Assembly (NCBI GenBank): GCA_028288365.1
Contig: JAQBNU010000094.1
Location: 1-64,000 of the forward strand
DNA length: 64,000 nucleotides
DNA from: Chitinophagaceae bacterium
GTDB lineage: Bacteria; Bacteroidota; Bacteroidia; Cytophagales; Cytophagaceae
Direction of reading: 5' to 3'
Shown: piece after piece, positions 32,068 through 41,518 of the stretch
How positions within the stretch are numbered: position 1 is the stretch's first letter
How the letters are laid out: the number at the start of each line of letters is the position of its first letter
Notes under the pieces: generated by a model
The model's database searches: none
What the model was told of the DNA's origin: nothing
The model's input: only the letters and a program-made list of their open reading frames with translations
Made by a program: the position numbers and the translations under genes

Positions 32068-35000
32068 TTAAGCAACGTCTTCTGTGAGTGGTACCGTATT
32101 TTTTCTCAAGAAGCTATACACTAGTGGAACAAAAAGTAGGGTGGTGAAAGTGGCGAGAATTAAACCACCAATGACTGCTCTTCCCAATGGTGCATTTTGT
32201 TCACCACCTTCACCCAAACCAAGTGACATCGGAAGCATACCGATGATCATGGCTAGTGCGGTCATGAGTACGGGTCTTAAACGGGTATACCCAGCGCTGA
32301 GTGCCGCTTCCTGAGCGGTTTTACCAGCGATGCGTTCGTCGTTGGCAAAAGTAACAAGCAAAATACTATTGGCTGTCGCTACACCGATGCACATAATGGC
32401 TCCCATTAAGGAAGGCACACTGAATGTGGTGTCAGAAAGAAACAACATGTACAATACGCCGGACAGGGCACCAGGCAGTGCTGATATAATGATCAAAGGA
32501 TCAACCCAGGATTGAAAGTTAACGACCATGAGAAAATAAACGAGTCCGATAGAAATGAGCAAACCCAAACCCAATCCTAAAAAAGCTTCGTTCATGCTTT
32601 GAAGTTGTCCGCGTACCTGTAACGTTGTTCCTCTTGGTAATTTATTTTTATAACTGTTTACAATTTTATTGACCTGATCGGCGACACTTCCTAGATCGCT
32701 GCTTTCTACACTCGCAAATACTTCCAATACAGGTGCTACGTTGTAATGCGTTACTACACCAGGAGTCACGGAGCGACCTGTGGTAATGAAATTGCTCAAA
32801 AGCTGCGATTGCTTGGAAGGAGAGACCAGTGGAGTTTCTTCCAGATCACTGATGGATGTTAGTTTGTAAGGTGGTGTTTGTACAGCAATGGCATAACTCA
32901 CTCCGTTTTTTGGATTGAGCCAAAAATTCGGAGCAGTCTGTCCACTCGAAGTAAGAGAGATCAACAAGTTGTTGGCTACATCACGCTGAGTCAATCCTGC
33001 ATGCTGAGCCCTTGTACGGTCTACGTTCACTTTCACTTGTGGCACATCTAGTATTTGTTGCAAGTGTACATCTACGGCACCTGGTATCAGTGCCATTTTA
33101 TTTTCTATTTCTTTGGCGATCTTATAATTCTCCTCTTTGTTTTTTCCTACTACTTGTACGTTGATGGGTGCGGGTAACCCAAAGTTTAGAATTTGAGAAA
33201 CCATATCGGCCGATTGGTAAAAGATCACGACATCTGGCAATTGCTGACTGATCTTATCTCGTATGGCTGTCATATACTGTTGTGTAGCCCTGTGTTTTTC
33301 TTGCAAAGACACGTTGATCTCTCCCTCAAAAGATCCAACGCTGGAATTGTCAGAGTAAGCCATATTGATTCCGGACAAACCGATGTTGTCCAATATCAAT
33401 CCCATTTCTTCTTTCGGAACGGTTTCGCGTATGATATTTTCTATTTGTTCAAAGAGGACTTCTGTTTGTTCGATACGTGTTCCGGATGGCGCACGCACGT
33501 GCATCCTGAATTGCCCGGCATCTACTGTAGGAAAAAAATCTCTTCCGATGAAAGGAATGGTGATAAGAGAAAGACATATTATACCTATAAATACAAAGGT
33601 GACGATCAGTCGATGTTGAAGAAGAATGGCTAGGAAGCTTTTATATTTTTCTCTGAATTTTTCGAAAGAAACATTGAAACGGTTATGTATTCTCCAGAAA
33701 ATATCTGCGTCTACCGGTTCTCCTTTTTCCATGGCCTGATAGACATGAATTTCATTGGACAAGAGGTAACGTACCATGGTTGGTATTAATGTTCTGGATA
33801 AAAAATAGGAGGCCAGCATGGCGAATATCACCGCCATGGCCAAAGGTGCAAATAGAAATTTCGTTACACCACTCAAAAAAAAGATGGGTACAAATACAAT
33901 GCAAATGGCCAGCGTGGATACAAAAGCAGGCGTTGCAATTTGTTGTGCACCATCAAGGATAGCTTGAATCATGGGTTTGCCCATACCCATGTTGCGGTGT
34001 ACATTTTCTATTTCTACTGTTGCATCGTCTACCAATATACCTACTGCCAAAGCCAGGCCACTGAGCGACATGATGTTGATGGTTTGTCCCAATATGCTCA
34101 TTACAATGATTGAAACCAGTATCGACAAAGGAATGGAAATGCCTACAATGATGGTACTCCTCCAGCTGCCAAGAAATACAAGGATCATCATGGCTGTAAG
34201 ACATGCCGCGATGATCCCTTCATCTACCACACCGTCTATGGATGCTTTTACAAAAACGGATTGATCAAACAATGGTTGTATTTTGAGCGAAGCAGGAAGA
34301 GTGGCTTCTATCTGTGGTAAAAGTGCTTTGACGCGTTTGATGACATCGAGAGTGGAAGCTCCGCCATTTTTCAATATGCTGATGAAAGCACCTCTTCTTC
34401 CGTCCTGTCGCACCACGTTGCTTTGTACGGCATATCCGTTGTGTACTACGGCTACATCACTTATAAATACAGTGGCTCCATTGACTTCTTTAATTGGAAG
34501 ATTGTTCAGCGTCTCTAATACTTCTTCACTGCTGTTGAGTTTTACATCATACTCTTTTTCTCCCATCTTGATGCTGCCGGCAGGTTGAATCAGATTTTGT
34601 GCATTGATCGCATTACTGACATCAATGGGTGTAAGGCCTTTGGCGTAGAGTGCTTGTGCATTTAGATCTACCATGACCTGAGTGGACTTACCTCCGTATG
34701 CAGGAGGCACGGTTGCTCCTTGCGTGCTGGCGAGCCCCACGCGCAGGAAGTTATTGGCCTGGTCGTTGATGTCCTGTTCGGAAAGAACATCACTACTCAA
34801 ACTTAATTGCAGTACGGGTACATTGGTAGCACTGTAACGTATGATAATAGGAGCGGTCATGCCAGGAGGCATGATCCGGAGAAGCGTGGCACTGATGGCT
34901 GCCAATTGTGCCACGGCAGCTTCTACCTTTGCTTCCGGATGAAAAAATATTTTGATGTTACTGATGCCTTTCAGCGATTGCGATTCGATGTGTTCGATGT

Positions 35001-35232
35001 CGTTGATGCTGCTGCTGAAGGTGCGTTCTGCAACGGTTACGATTCTGCGTTCCATTTCCTCCGCAGAAATTCCATTGTACTGGTAGATGACACTTACCAC
35101 AGGAATGTCAATGTCAGGAAATATATCCACCGCTGTTCGGTAGATGGTAAAGATCCCCATTAACAAAATCAGCATGGCCATTACTATAAAGGTATATGGC
35201 CTGTTGAGGGCCAACCTTACGATCCACATCAT
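32068..35232 (-). CDS. RND efflux permease (HAE1/AcrB-like)
   Basis: A 1054-residue inner-membrane pump with the expected layout of two sets of helices and two large periplasmic loops. The proton-relay segment GILVDDATVEIENVHR in transmembrane helix 4 keeps both aspartates. The N-terminus (WIVRLALNRPYTFIVMAMLILLMG) and VDIFPDIDIPVVSV are family features. It exports hydrophobic compounds or antibiotics; heavy-metal (CusA) type motifs are not seen. It leads the leftward operon with adaptor and channel. Confidence 0.95.
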   Translation of the reverse strand: MMWIVRLALNRPYTFIVMAMLILLMGIFTIYRTAVDIFPDIDIPVVSVIYQYNGISAEEMERRIVTVAERTFSSSINDIEHIESQSLKGISNIKIFFHPEAKVEAAVAQLAAISATLLRIMPPGMTAPIIIRYSATNVPVLQLSLSSDVLSEQDINDQANNFLRVGLASTQGATVPPAYGGKSTQVMVDLNAQALYAKGLTPIDVSNAINAQNLIQPAGSIKMGEKEYDVKLNSSEEVLETLNNLPIKEVNGATVFISDVAVVHNGYAVQSNVVRQDGRRGAFISILKNGGASTLDVIKRVKALLPQIEATLPASLKIQPLFDQSVFVKASIDGVVDEGIIAACLTAMMILVFLGSWRSTIIVGISIPLSILVSIIVMSILGQTINIMSLSGLALAVGILVDDATVEIENVHRNMGMGKPMIQAILDGAQQIATPAFVSTLAICIVFVPIFFLSGVTKFLFAPLAMAVIFAMLASYFLSRTLIPTMVRYLLSNEIHVYQAMEKGEPVDADIFWRIHNRFNVSFEKFREKYKSFLAILLQHRLIVTFVFIGIICLSLITIPFIGRDFFPTVDAGQFRMHVRAPSGTRIEQTEVLFEQIENIIRETVPKEEMGLILDNIGLSGINMAYSDNSSVGSFEGEINVSLQEKHRATQQYMTAIRDKISQQLPDVVIFYQSADMVSQILNFGLPAPINVQVVGKNKEENYKIAKEIENKMALIPGAVDVHLQQILDVPQVKVNVDRTRAQHAGLTQRDVANNLLISLTSSGQTAPNFWLNPKNGVSYAIAVQTPPYKLTSISDLEETPLVSPSKQSQLLSNFITTGRSVTPGVVTHYNVAPVLEVFASVESSDLGSVADQVNKIVNSYKNKLPRGTTLQVRGQLQSMNEAFLGLGLGLLISIGLVYFLMVVNFQSWVDPLIIISALPGALSGVLYMLFLSDTTFSVPSLMGAIMCIGVATANSILLVTFANDERIAGKTAQEAALSAGYTRLRPVLMTALAMIIGMLPMSLGLGEGGEQNAPLGRAVIGGLILATFTTLLFVPLVYSFLRKNTVPLTEDVA

Positions 35233-35397
35233 AGACTCTATGGTTTATCTGGAAAAATTATCTTTGAATGTTGTAGTTATTTTGAAGTTATAGGAGTTAT
35301 GTTTTAATATGCCGGCCTTGTAAAAATAGATTTCATGACGAATGCCTATGTACAATAGATAAACAGGTTGTATTTATCTGCCATACATAGGTGTGTT

Positions 35398-35772
35398 TTA
35401 TTTTATTTTTAAAGTATCGGCGCCGTTGTTGCTTCCTCCATTTCCAACACCTGATCCGGAACCGTTTTCACCTTCGACACTGTTACTAGGAGTGATGAAT
35501 TCTTTTTTCTGTTGTCCTTTTTTAGTTGTTTTTTTTGAAGAGCCACTGCTTACCGTACGATTACTTTTAGCTGGAGTAGTTTTCGAAGACGTAGTGGATC
35601 CTGAAGGACTACATGCATAATAAGTAGCTGTCACAGCATGCTCTTCTTCGTCTATGTTTGATGCATTCAAACGGTTTGCTGAAGTTTGATCAACAGTTAC
35701 TTTGGTTTTGCTGCAAAAGGTTAATGTACCCAAGAGCAAAATTGAAAAAGCAGAAGTAGTTATTTTTTTCAT
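35398..35772 (-). CDS. Small exported Ser/Gly/Lys-rich protein
   Basis: A 124-residue protein with signal peptide MKKITTSAFSILLLGTLTFCS, possibly a lipoprotein although Phe before the Cys is unusual. The mature part is low-complexity: Ser/Thr/Lys-rich (SGSTTSSKTTPAKSNRTVSSG), then a Gly/Ser/Asn-rich tail (SGSGVGNGGSNNGADTLKIK). It was not assigned to a family. It is probably a surface or periplasmic spacer protein. Confidence 0.55.
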   Translation of the reverse strand: MKKITTSAFSILLLGTLTFCSKTKVTVDQTSANRLNASNIDEEEHAVTATYYACSPSGSTTSSKTTPAKSNRTVSSGSSKKTTKKGQQKKEFITPSNSVEGENGSGSGVGNGGSNNGADTLKIK

Positions 35773-36029
35773 GGCCGTATTTTAGTTGATAGGACAAATA
35801 CTAAAAACATGCCATAGCAAAAAAGGAACACTGTATCCATGAGAGATGGTGATAAATGCCACACTGTGTATTTATTTGCATTTTTCTGTTGAAAAAGATG
35901 CCGGAAATGAGCAATGAAATTGTTCTTCGCGTGCCAGTTTTATTCTGTTGTAATTCTGAAGATGATTTAAAAGTGCATGACCTGGCTCTTTTTTTGTTCT
36001 TAGAAGAAACGTAACAAAAACTTAAACTT

Positions 36030-36332
36030 ATGAAAACGCTAAAAATCTTCGGTATCGTATTCCTGTTTTGTTTAGCTTTAAGTTCAACAAGTCAGGCGCA
36101 AGTATATGTTAACTTCAATGCTGGCGGAGCACCTTATGGTTACTATCCTCCAAACGGTGGTTACGTGCAATTTTATGGTGGAGGCGGAGGTCCTGCTTAT
36201 TATGGTGGATACAATAGAGGATATGTAAATCCAGGTTATTACAGACAGCCCTATTATGGCGGGGGATATAACAGACCTCATTATGGATACGGCGGTGGAT
36301 ATGGAGGTCGTGGGCATCACCATTGCTACTAG
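36030..36332 (+). CDS. Exported Gly/Tyr-rich protein
   Basis: A 100-residue protein with signal peptide (MKTLKIFGIVFLFCLALSSTSQAQ). The mature 76 residues are almost only Gly, Tyr, Pro, Asn and Arg (GGYNRGYVNPGYYRQPYYGG), ending GGRGHHHCY. Repetitive GY-rich sequences are seen in structural and adhesive proteins. Its signal peptide resembles that of the gene at 39438 (MKTLKLMSSVFFIFLL). Confidence 0.65.
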   Translation: MKTLKIFGIVFLFCLALSSTSQAQVYVNFNAGGAPYGYYPPNGGYVQFYGGGGGPAYYGGYNRGYVNPGYYRQPYYGGGYNRPHYGYGGGYGGRGHHHCY

Positions 36333-36359
36333 TCTCTAGACAAAGTGTTGGAAATAAAT

Positions 36360-36403
36360 AAAGCCGTCGGTCAGTACAAATTGTATTGACCGACGGCTTT
36401 TTA
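36360..36403. terminator. Terminator between convergent genes
   Basis: AAAGCCGTCGGTCA (36360-36373) pairs with TGACCGACGGCTTT (36387-36400), followed by TTT and preceded by A-rich sequence. It lies between the Gly/Tyr-rich gene and the LamG-like gene and can serve both. Confidence 0.85.
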
Positions 36404-36421
36404 TCGTTCATGGGTATACTT

Positions 36422-37294
36422 TTAATGTATCACAATTACAGGTCCGTTGAGGGCATCTGCATGGCTATTGCCAGCCTGGTCTCTGATGTCGTTCGTTCCG
36501 GAATTTCCTTTTCCTAAATCTTCGAACGTTTCAAATGTATAATTCAATACTAAACCTGATGACGGAGGATTGGAAGGATTGCTTTGTAAGGCTTGTACTT
36601 CCGAAGCAGAAAGTGCACGGTTCCAGATACAAAAATCATCGAGTGTGAATTTGCCATAAGCTGTATAAGCCGTTTCATAGACTACTCCGATTGTAGCATT
36701 AACAGCTGTATTCGCATCACCAAGAAAAAAATCCAAGGTATTGCCGAAACAACAGGTACCTGCAGTCATCGATTGAAGTACTCCATCGGCATATATTTGT
36801 ATGTTATTACCACTGTTATCAGAGACAATGGTAATGTTGTGCCAGGCTGCATCAGAGAAGGTATTGATGGGGGAGTAAGCATCCATTGTGGCATGTCCTG
36901 AAGTGTTGCTACTGTTTAAACCCAGTGTATGAATGGTGCCTTGAAGTGTTCCTGCACCTCTGGTTCCCAAGTACCAAAGGTCCTCATTAGTACCTCCTTT
37001 TGAAATGGCGAACACCGTATGATCCGTATTGAAGTCGGGTGATTTTATCCATGCGCTGATGGTACCGGTCTTTAACGCATAAATAGAAGGTGCCAGAGAA
37101 ATATCCATGTAATCGTCGGTGCCATCCAATTGTATGGCGTGGTTTGCAGGACTATTGTTATCTGCATTGTTTCCAGTAGTCACGGGCAAAGGACATTTTG
37201 CTTTTTTACATTCTACCTGTAGAAGTAAAATGAAAAGAATAGTAAAAGTGGAAGGAGTTATTATCTTTGACCAGTTAAAAATAATGTTTTTCAT
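36422..37294 (-). CDS. LamG-like jelly-roll lipoprotein or exported protein
   Basis: A 290-residue exported protein with a hydrophobic start (FTILFILLLQVECKKAKC) that is probably a signal peptide, then a ConA-like/LamG domain: IQLDGTDDYMDI, GTISAWIKSPDF, WHNITIVSDNSGN and FTLDDFCIWNRALSASEVQALQ, the standard pattern of this lectin-like fold. It probably binds or scaffolds a polysaccharide or protein. The Cys after QVE fits a lipobox poorly because Glu precedes it. It is divergent from the GH5 gene. Confidence 0.78.
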   Translation of the reverse strand: MKNIIFNWSKIITPSTFTILFILLLQVECKKAKCPLPVTTGNNADNNSPANHAIQLDGTDDYMDISLAPSIYALKTGTISAWIKSPDFNTDHTVFAISKGGTNEDLWYLGTRGAGTLQGTIHTLGLNSSNTSGHATMDAYSPINTFSDAAWHNITIVSDNSGNNIQIYADGVLQSMTAGTCCFGNTLDFFLGDANTAVNATIGVVYETAYTAYGKFTLDDFCIWNRALSASEVQALQSNPSNPPSSGLVLNYTFETFEDLGKGNSGTNDIRDQAGNSHADALNGPVIVIH

Positions 37295-37379
37295 GAAGCA
37301 AAAATAAAAGTAAAAACAAAGACACTCATTGAAGAATTTGTTCGTGGTAAATATAATAAAATCTATCCATCATTTAATT

Positions 37380-38495
37380 ATGAAAAAAACAGTACTGTTT
37401 CTTTTTTTCTGTATAGGTCTACCTGTTTTTTCTTCGGCGCAATCATTGGCTATGAAAAGAGCAAGTCACATCGGAAAAGGAATGAACCTGTCCTGGCTCG
37501 ACCAGCGTTGGAAAGGCACTGAGCAACAACAACACAGAGATTACGTTAACCTGGATGATTTGCCTCATTATAAAGCGCAGATTGAATTGATTCATAAAAT
37601 GGGCTTTCAATTCCTCCGTTTTCCTGTTTGCTTTGATTTATGGTATGCTGATAAAGCACCTTATGAATTACTCAGACCTTCTTATTATCAGGTGCTGGAT
37701 TCTATCATCAAGTGGACCGGTGAGAAGAACATGTTGCTGTCTATCGATTATCATCATGGAACATTGGACAACGAGCACTACCAGGATCAAGCCACACGTA
37801 TTTGTTTTATATGGTCGGAGATAGCCCGTCAATACAAGCATACAGATCCGGAACGAATATTTTTTGAACTCTTTAACGAACCCAATCGCATCAACGAATC
37901 GGAGTGGCAGGAAACAGTGATACGCATCATTCACTCGGTAAGAAAAGAAGCTCCTCATCATACACTCATCGTTGGGGCAACAAAATGGAACAGCCTGGCG
38001 GCATTAATAGAGATGCCTACATTACCAGACAAAAACTTAATTTATACGTTTCATTTTTATGATCCTTTTTTATTCACTCATCAGGGTGCCAGCTGGACAG
38101 GTGATCCTACTTCGACTATAGGTATGCCTTATCCCTACAGACCAAAGGATATGCCGGACATGGATGAAAAAGCTCAGGCCACATGGGCCAAGCGATTGTA
38201 TGAATCGTATCCTGAGCAGGCAAATTACAATGCGTTGTTTACTGCTTTACAAACGGCATCCACCTGGTCGAAAGAACACAGCGTTCCTGTACTTTGTGGA
38301 GAATGGGGAGCTTACAAAAAGTATGCTCATGAAGAAGACCGCTGCCAATACATCAATGACATGTACACTATTCTCACCCAATTGCATATTCCAAATGCTA
38401 TGTGGGAATGGGATGCCGGCTTTAGTTTTTTTCAAGACGAACCAGCAGAAGATGGTGTTGACGATTGCTTGAAAAAAGCCATGCGATTGAAATAG
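37380..38495 (+). CDS. GH5 endoglucanase-like enzyme
   Basis: ATG 37380 gives 371 residues and a clean signal peptide (MKKTVLFLFFCIGLPVFSSAQ); a TTG at 37329 in the same frame adds an unlikely 17 residues. The fold has GH5 landmarks: GFQFLRFPV, IDYHHG, ELFNEPN (Glu167, acid/base) and VLCGEWGAYK (Glu308, nucleophile). It probably hydrolyses cellulose or a related beta-glucan or mannan in the periplasm or outside. No CBM is fused. It is distinct from the GH128-like enzyme at 9565. Confidence 0.92.
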   Translation: MKKTVLFLFFCIGLPVFSSAQSLAMKRASHIGKGMNLSWLDQRWKGTEQQQHRDYVNLDDLPHYKAQIELIHKMGFQFLRFPVCFDLWYADKAPYELLRPSYYQVLDSIIKWTGEKNMLLSIDYHHGTLDNEHYQDQATRICFIWSEIARQYKHTDPERIFFELFNEPNRINESEWQETVIRIIHSVRKEAPHHTLIVGATKWNSLAALIEMPTLPDKNLIYTFHFYDPFLFTHQGASWTGDPTSTIGMPYPYRPKDMPDMDEKAQATWAKRLYESYPEQANYNALFTALQTASTWSKEHSVPVLCGEWGAYKKYAHEEDRCQYINDMYTILTQLHIPNAMWEWDAGFSFFQDEPAEDGVDDCLKKAMRLK

Positions 38496-38518
38496 ATTGT
38501 ATCCACACGATGGAAGCG

Positions 38519-39262
38519 TTATCTTCCAAACTGGTATGCTAATCCTAAACCAACATTGAATACCGCAATGCTTTGATGAATGCTGTTGGTTGTTCTATTT
38601 GCCTGACCGTCTTGAGATACAACAAGAGTTTGCGAAATGTTAGGATTGGCTGCTAGGTAATCCGCATTGACACGAAGAGCCCACTGACGATTGAAATGAT
38701 AACGCATGCCTAAGCCCAGGTTATAGCCGAAGCTTGATCCCACAGCCGGATCGCTTTGTTCATGAATGGCGTTCGAGCTGCCGAGAGGATTAATCGTCAT
38801 GTCTATGGATGGCGCAATGGTAGTCATAAGACCTCCCAGTATTTTCAAATCAAAGGTTAAGTTTTTTAAAGGAAGAGAAACGTAAGGCCCTACCATATAA
38901 TAGGTACTCACCCAACCGCCGACTTTTCCTGAATAGGTACCATAGATACCAGAATTTTTCAATTCGTTAGAAAAGTGTTCTTCGAAGGCTGATGTATTTA
39001 CTTTGTTGGCTATTGCACCGATGTTAGCACCGACTCCTATATATGGTTTGAAAAAGAAAGCTCCTTCTACACTGAAATTTATACCGGTATTGGCAAAGCC
39101 TGCATTGTTGTTGTTGCTGGACACGCCACCATAATTGCCAAGGGGATTAGCGACACTGAGATTTAAAGAAGCAAAATGTCTTTTTTCATCAGCGATTACT
39201 TGTGCATTAGTTTGTTGAATAGATATGAGTAGAAACGATAGAATAAGGAAACTCTTTTTCAT
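38519..39262 (-). CDS. Outer-membrane beta-barrel protein
   Basis: A 247-residue protein with signal peptide (MKKSFLILSFLLISIQQTNAQ). The mature protein is beta-strand-rich with alternating polar and hydrophobic residues (ISVEGAFFFKPYIGVGANIG, FGYNLGLGMRYHFNRQWALRV), ending in AYQFGR, the barrel-insertion signature. It matches the OmpA/porin-like small barrel families of Bacteroidota. The ligand is unknown. Confidence 0.8.
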   Translation of the reverse strand: MKKSFLILSFLLISIQQTNAQVIADEKRHFASLNLSVANPLGNYGGVSSNNNNAGFANTGINFSVEGAFFFKPYIGVGANIGAIANKVNTSAFEEHFSNELKNSGIYGTYSGKVGGWVSTYYMVGPYVSLPLKNLTFDLKILGGLMTTIAPSIDMTINPLGSSNAIHEQSDPAVGSSFGYNLGLGMRYHFNRQWALRVNADYLAANPNISQTLVVSQDGQANRTTNSIHQSIAVFNVGLGLAYQFGR

Positions 39263-39437
39263 CTTTTGTAACTATTGAATGCGATTAGAACTGATAACGT
39301 GACGAAAATATTATTATTATTTCACGAAATACATACCTATTTATAGCCAATTTCTGTTTTAATTCTGTGCTTAAACAATGCATAATGATTATTGGTGTCT
39401 TTTTCGTTCTTCGGGAAAAAGAATTAAAACTACTGTT

Positions 39438-39695
39438 ATGAAAACGTTAAAATTAATGAGTTCAGTTTTTTTTATTTTTCTGTTATGTACGATGGCTGAA
39501 GCCAAGGCTTTGGGACCAGGATGCGGTTATTTCTATATTCCATTACAAGTTTATCATTCTCATCGCGACAGCCAGAGTTACCTCAATGGTCAAAGTTCTT
39601 TTGTTGGATATGGGGGAGGAGGAATGAGGCGTCATCATCATCGATTCAGCTACAAACATGTTCATATAGCACATTCTAAAAAATGGAACAGGTAA
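39438..39695 (+). CDS. Small exported protein, similar leader to Gly/Tyr-rich protein
   Basis: ATG 39438 gives 85 residues with signal peptide (MKTLKLMSSVFFIFLLCTMAEA) and a short His/Tyr/Gly-rich mature part (GGGGMRRHHHRFSYKHVHIAH). The frame extends to a TTG-like start at 39378 without a signal peptide, so the shorter start is preferred. The His-rich tail could bind metal, but this is only composition. Confidence 0.5.
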   Translation: MKTLKLMSSVFFIFLLCTMAEAKALGPGCGYFYIPLQVYHSHRDSQSYLNGQSSFVGYGGGGMRRHHHRFSYKHVHIAHSKKWNR

Positions 39696-39696
39696 C

Positions 39697-39752
39697 AAAA
39701 GTAAGTGGTGAACAATAAATCCATAAGATTACTGTTCACCACTTACTTTTAA
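39697..39752. terminator. Terminator hairpin between convergent genes
   Basis: AAAAGTAAGTGGTGAAC (39697-39713) pairs with GTTCACCACTTACTTTT (39734-39750), giving A- and T-rich flanks. It lies between the stops of the small exported protein and the OYE gene and carries an AAGTGGTGAA core similar to hairpins at 61361 and 54316. Confidence 0.75.
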
Positions 39753-39766
39753 ATCAATTCATATCA

Positions 39767-40852
39767 TTATTGATGTGCAGGATAATCTGTATATCCTTTT
39801 TCATCCGGTGTGTAGAGTAAATCCATATGAAGTGTTGCCGAAAGAGGCCAGTCGTTTTTCATGCGGTCTACCAGATCAGGATTATTGATGAAGGGTTTGC
39901 CGAATGCGATGAGGTCGGCTAATCCATTTTCAATATTTGCCTCAGCTCTTTCTTTGTCATAACCACCGCATTGTATGATGGTGTTTTTAAAGTTATTTCG
40001 TATCGTTTGTTTGATGCTCATCGGCACAGCAGGAGCACCCATGGCAGAGTGATCTACCAGGTGAATGTAGGCGATGTCTAGTTTATTGAGTTCTTTAGAA
40101 AGATAATCATACGTGGCATCGATCTCCGGATAGTGAGGCATGTCGCTGGCTACACCATAGGGAGACAAGCGGATTCCTGTTTTATCTTTGCCAATGGCAT
40201 GTGCGACTTCCGCCGCCACTTCCAATACGAAACGAGATCTGTTTTCAATACTTCCACCGTATTGATCTTTGCGAATGTTACTGATAGGTGATATAAATTG
40301 TTCCAATAAATAACCATTGGCTCCATGTAGCTCAACGCCATCGAATCCGGCTGCTATGGCATTCTTCGCTGCGGTTACATATTCCGCTTTTGTTTGTTGA
40401 ACTTCTTCTGCCGTCATTTCTTTCGGCACCGGAAAATCCTGCATCATTTTAGAATCGGTCCACATTTGTCCTGCAGGTTTCACCGCTGATGGCGCCAATA
40501 TTTGCGCGCCTTCCGGAAGATTGAGCGGATGACTGATTCTTCCGGTGTGCATCAATTGAATGACAATCTTACTTCCTTTTTGATGAACAGTTGATGTTAC
40601 TTTTTTCCAACCGTCTACCTGAGCTTGACTAAAGATACCAGGTATCCTGGAGTAACCCAATCCATTAGGTGATGGTGATGTACCTTCTGTTACGATAAGA
40701 CCGGCACCGGAACGTTGTCCATAATAAGTGGCCATCAAATCATTAGGAATATTTCCAATGGCTCTGCTTCTTGTCATGGGTGCCATTACGATTCTATTGC
40801 TGAGTTCTATTGAACCTGTCTTTGTTGGTGTAAAAAGTGTATAGGGTTTCAT
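39767..40852 (-). CDS. Old Yellow Enzyme family flavin reductase
   Basis: A 361-residue protein with the classical (class I) OYE pattern: SNRIVMAPMTRSRA, GLIVTEGTSPSP, VIQLMHTGRISHP, FDGVELHGANGYLLEQF (His-Gly-Ala-Asn substrate-binding) and DQYGGSIENRSRF. It reduces activated alkenes or nitro-esters with NAD(P)H and FMN. No signal peptide is present, so it is cytosolic. It stands alone and divergent from the sulfatase block. Confidence 0.94.
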   Translation of the reverse strand: MKPYTLFTPTKTGSIELSNRIVMAPMTRSRAIGNIPNDLMATYYGQRSGAGLIVTEGTSPSPNGLGYSRIPGIFSQAQVDGWKKVTSTVHQKGSKIVIQLMHTGRISHPLNLPEGAQILAPSAVKPAGQMWTDSKMMQDFPVPKEMTAEEVQQTKAEYVTAAKNAIAAGFDGVELHGANGYLLEQFISPISNIRKDQYGGSIENRSRFVLEVAAEVAHAIGKDKTGIRLSPYGVASDMPHYPEIDATYDYLSKELNKLDIAYIHLVDHSAMGAPAVPMSIKQTIRNNFKNTIIQCGGYDKERAEANIENGLADLIAFGKPFINNPDLVDRMKNDWPLSATLHMDLLYTPDEKGYTDYPAHQ

Positions 40853-41314
40853 TGTGCGGATTGTTATAAGGATAAATGAATATTTTATCTAAAACACCAA
40901 AGTGAAAGGTATAGTTTGTACCCTTCCATAGAAAGCGTTTTTAAATTCTATGCAATTGTTTAATCGGATCACTGTCAGCTTTTTATTTTTCGTAAGAGTG
41001 AATCATCATGCCAATTGTTCTCCTAAAAGTAGTTCGTTGTCACTTACGGTCATGGAGAGATTCGTAGTTTAAATATAACGACATCATTCATATGAAAATA
41101 AAAGGGTGAATGATGAGCCCTACAATTAAATGGAATTTGTACCACCGGATTACTGGGGATGATACCACCAATTGTTTGAATTTTCCAATCAATGTGTATA
41201 GGTTTACACTCATATTATATCAAGGTTCGTCTCCATCATCAGCCAACGATGTGTTAGATCTTCTCAAAGTCCCACCATTGTAGATCTTAAAGGTTGAATA
41301 CGAAATTATTGCAG

Positions 41315-41330
41315 CGTTTAAATTTAAACG
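41315..41330. promoter_or_regulatory. Perfect palindrome CGTTTAAATTTAAACG
   Basis: A 16-base perfect palindrome about 190 bases before the SusC start. It is suited to binding a dimeric regulator. Being AT-rich, it could also arise by chance. Confidence 0.4.
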
Positions 41331-41405
41331 TTCTCTGATTACTCAAATTTTGTTAACTGTTAAAACTATGACATAGCATCTCTTTTTGTTTAATATCTAC
41401 TTATT

Positions 41406-41421
41406 CTATAGAATATATATA
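41406..41421 (+). repeat. CTATAGAATATATATA element (first copy)
   Basis: A 16-base sequence identical to 49628-49643, which lies two bases before the second sulfatase ATG. Here it is about 100 bases before the SusC start. It could be a shared promoter or leader element; AT-rich composition weakens the case. Confidence 0.35.
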
Positions 41422-41518
41422 TTATATAATAGAGGAGTGTGCGATGATCGACACCATAAAGTAGGGGATATAAGCACAACAGATTTAATATTTTATACAA
41501 CTGAATAAATTTTAAACT

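Larger units (their letters stand above)
40853..41518. promoter_or_regulatory. Regulatory region upstream of the SusC/D-sulfatase block
   Basis: This 666-base gap has no coding frame. It holds a perfect 16-base palindrome at 41315-41330 and a 16-base AT-rich element at 41406-41421 that recurs before the second sulfatase gene. A regulator is expected to act here, but none is encoded nearby. No exact Bacteroidota promoter was found. Confidence 0.45.
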
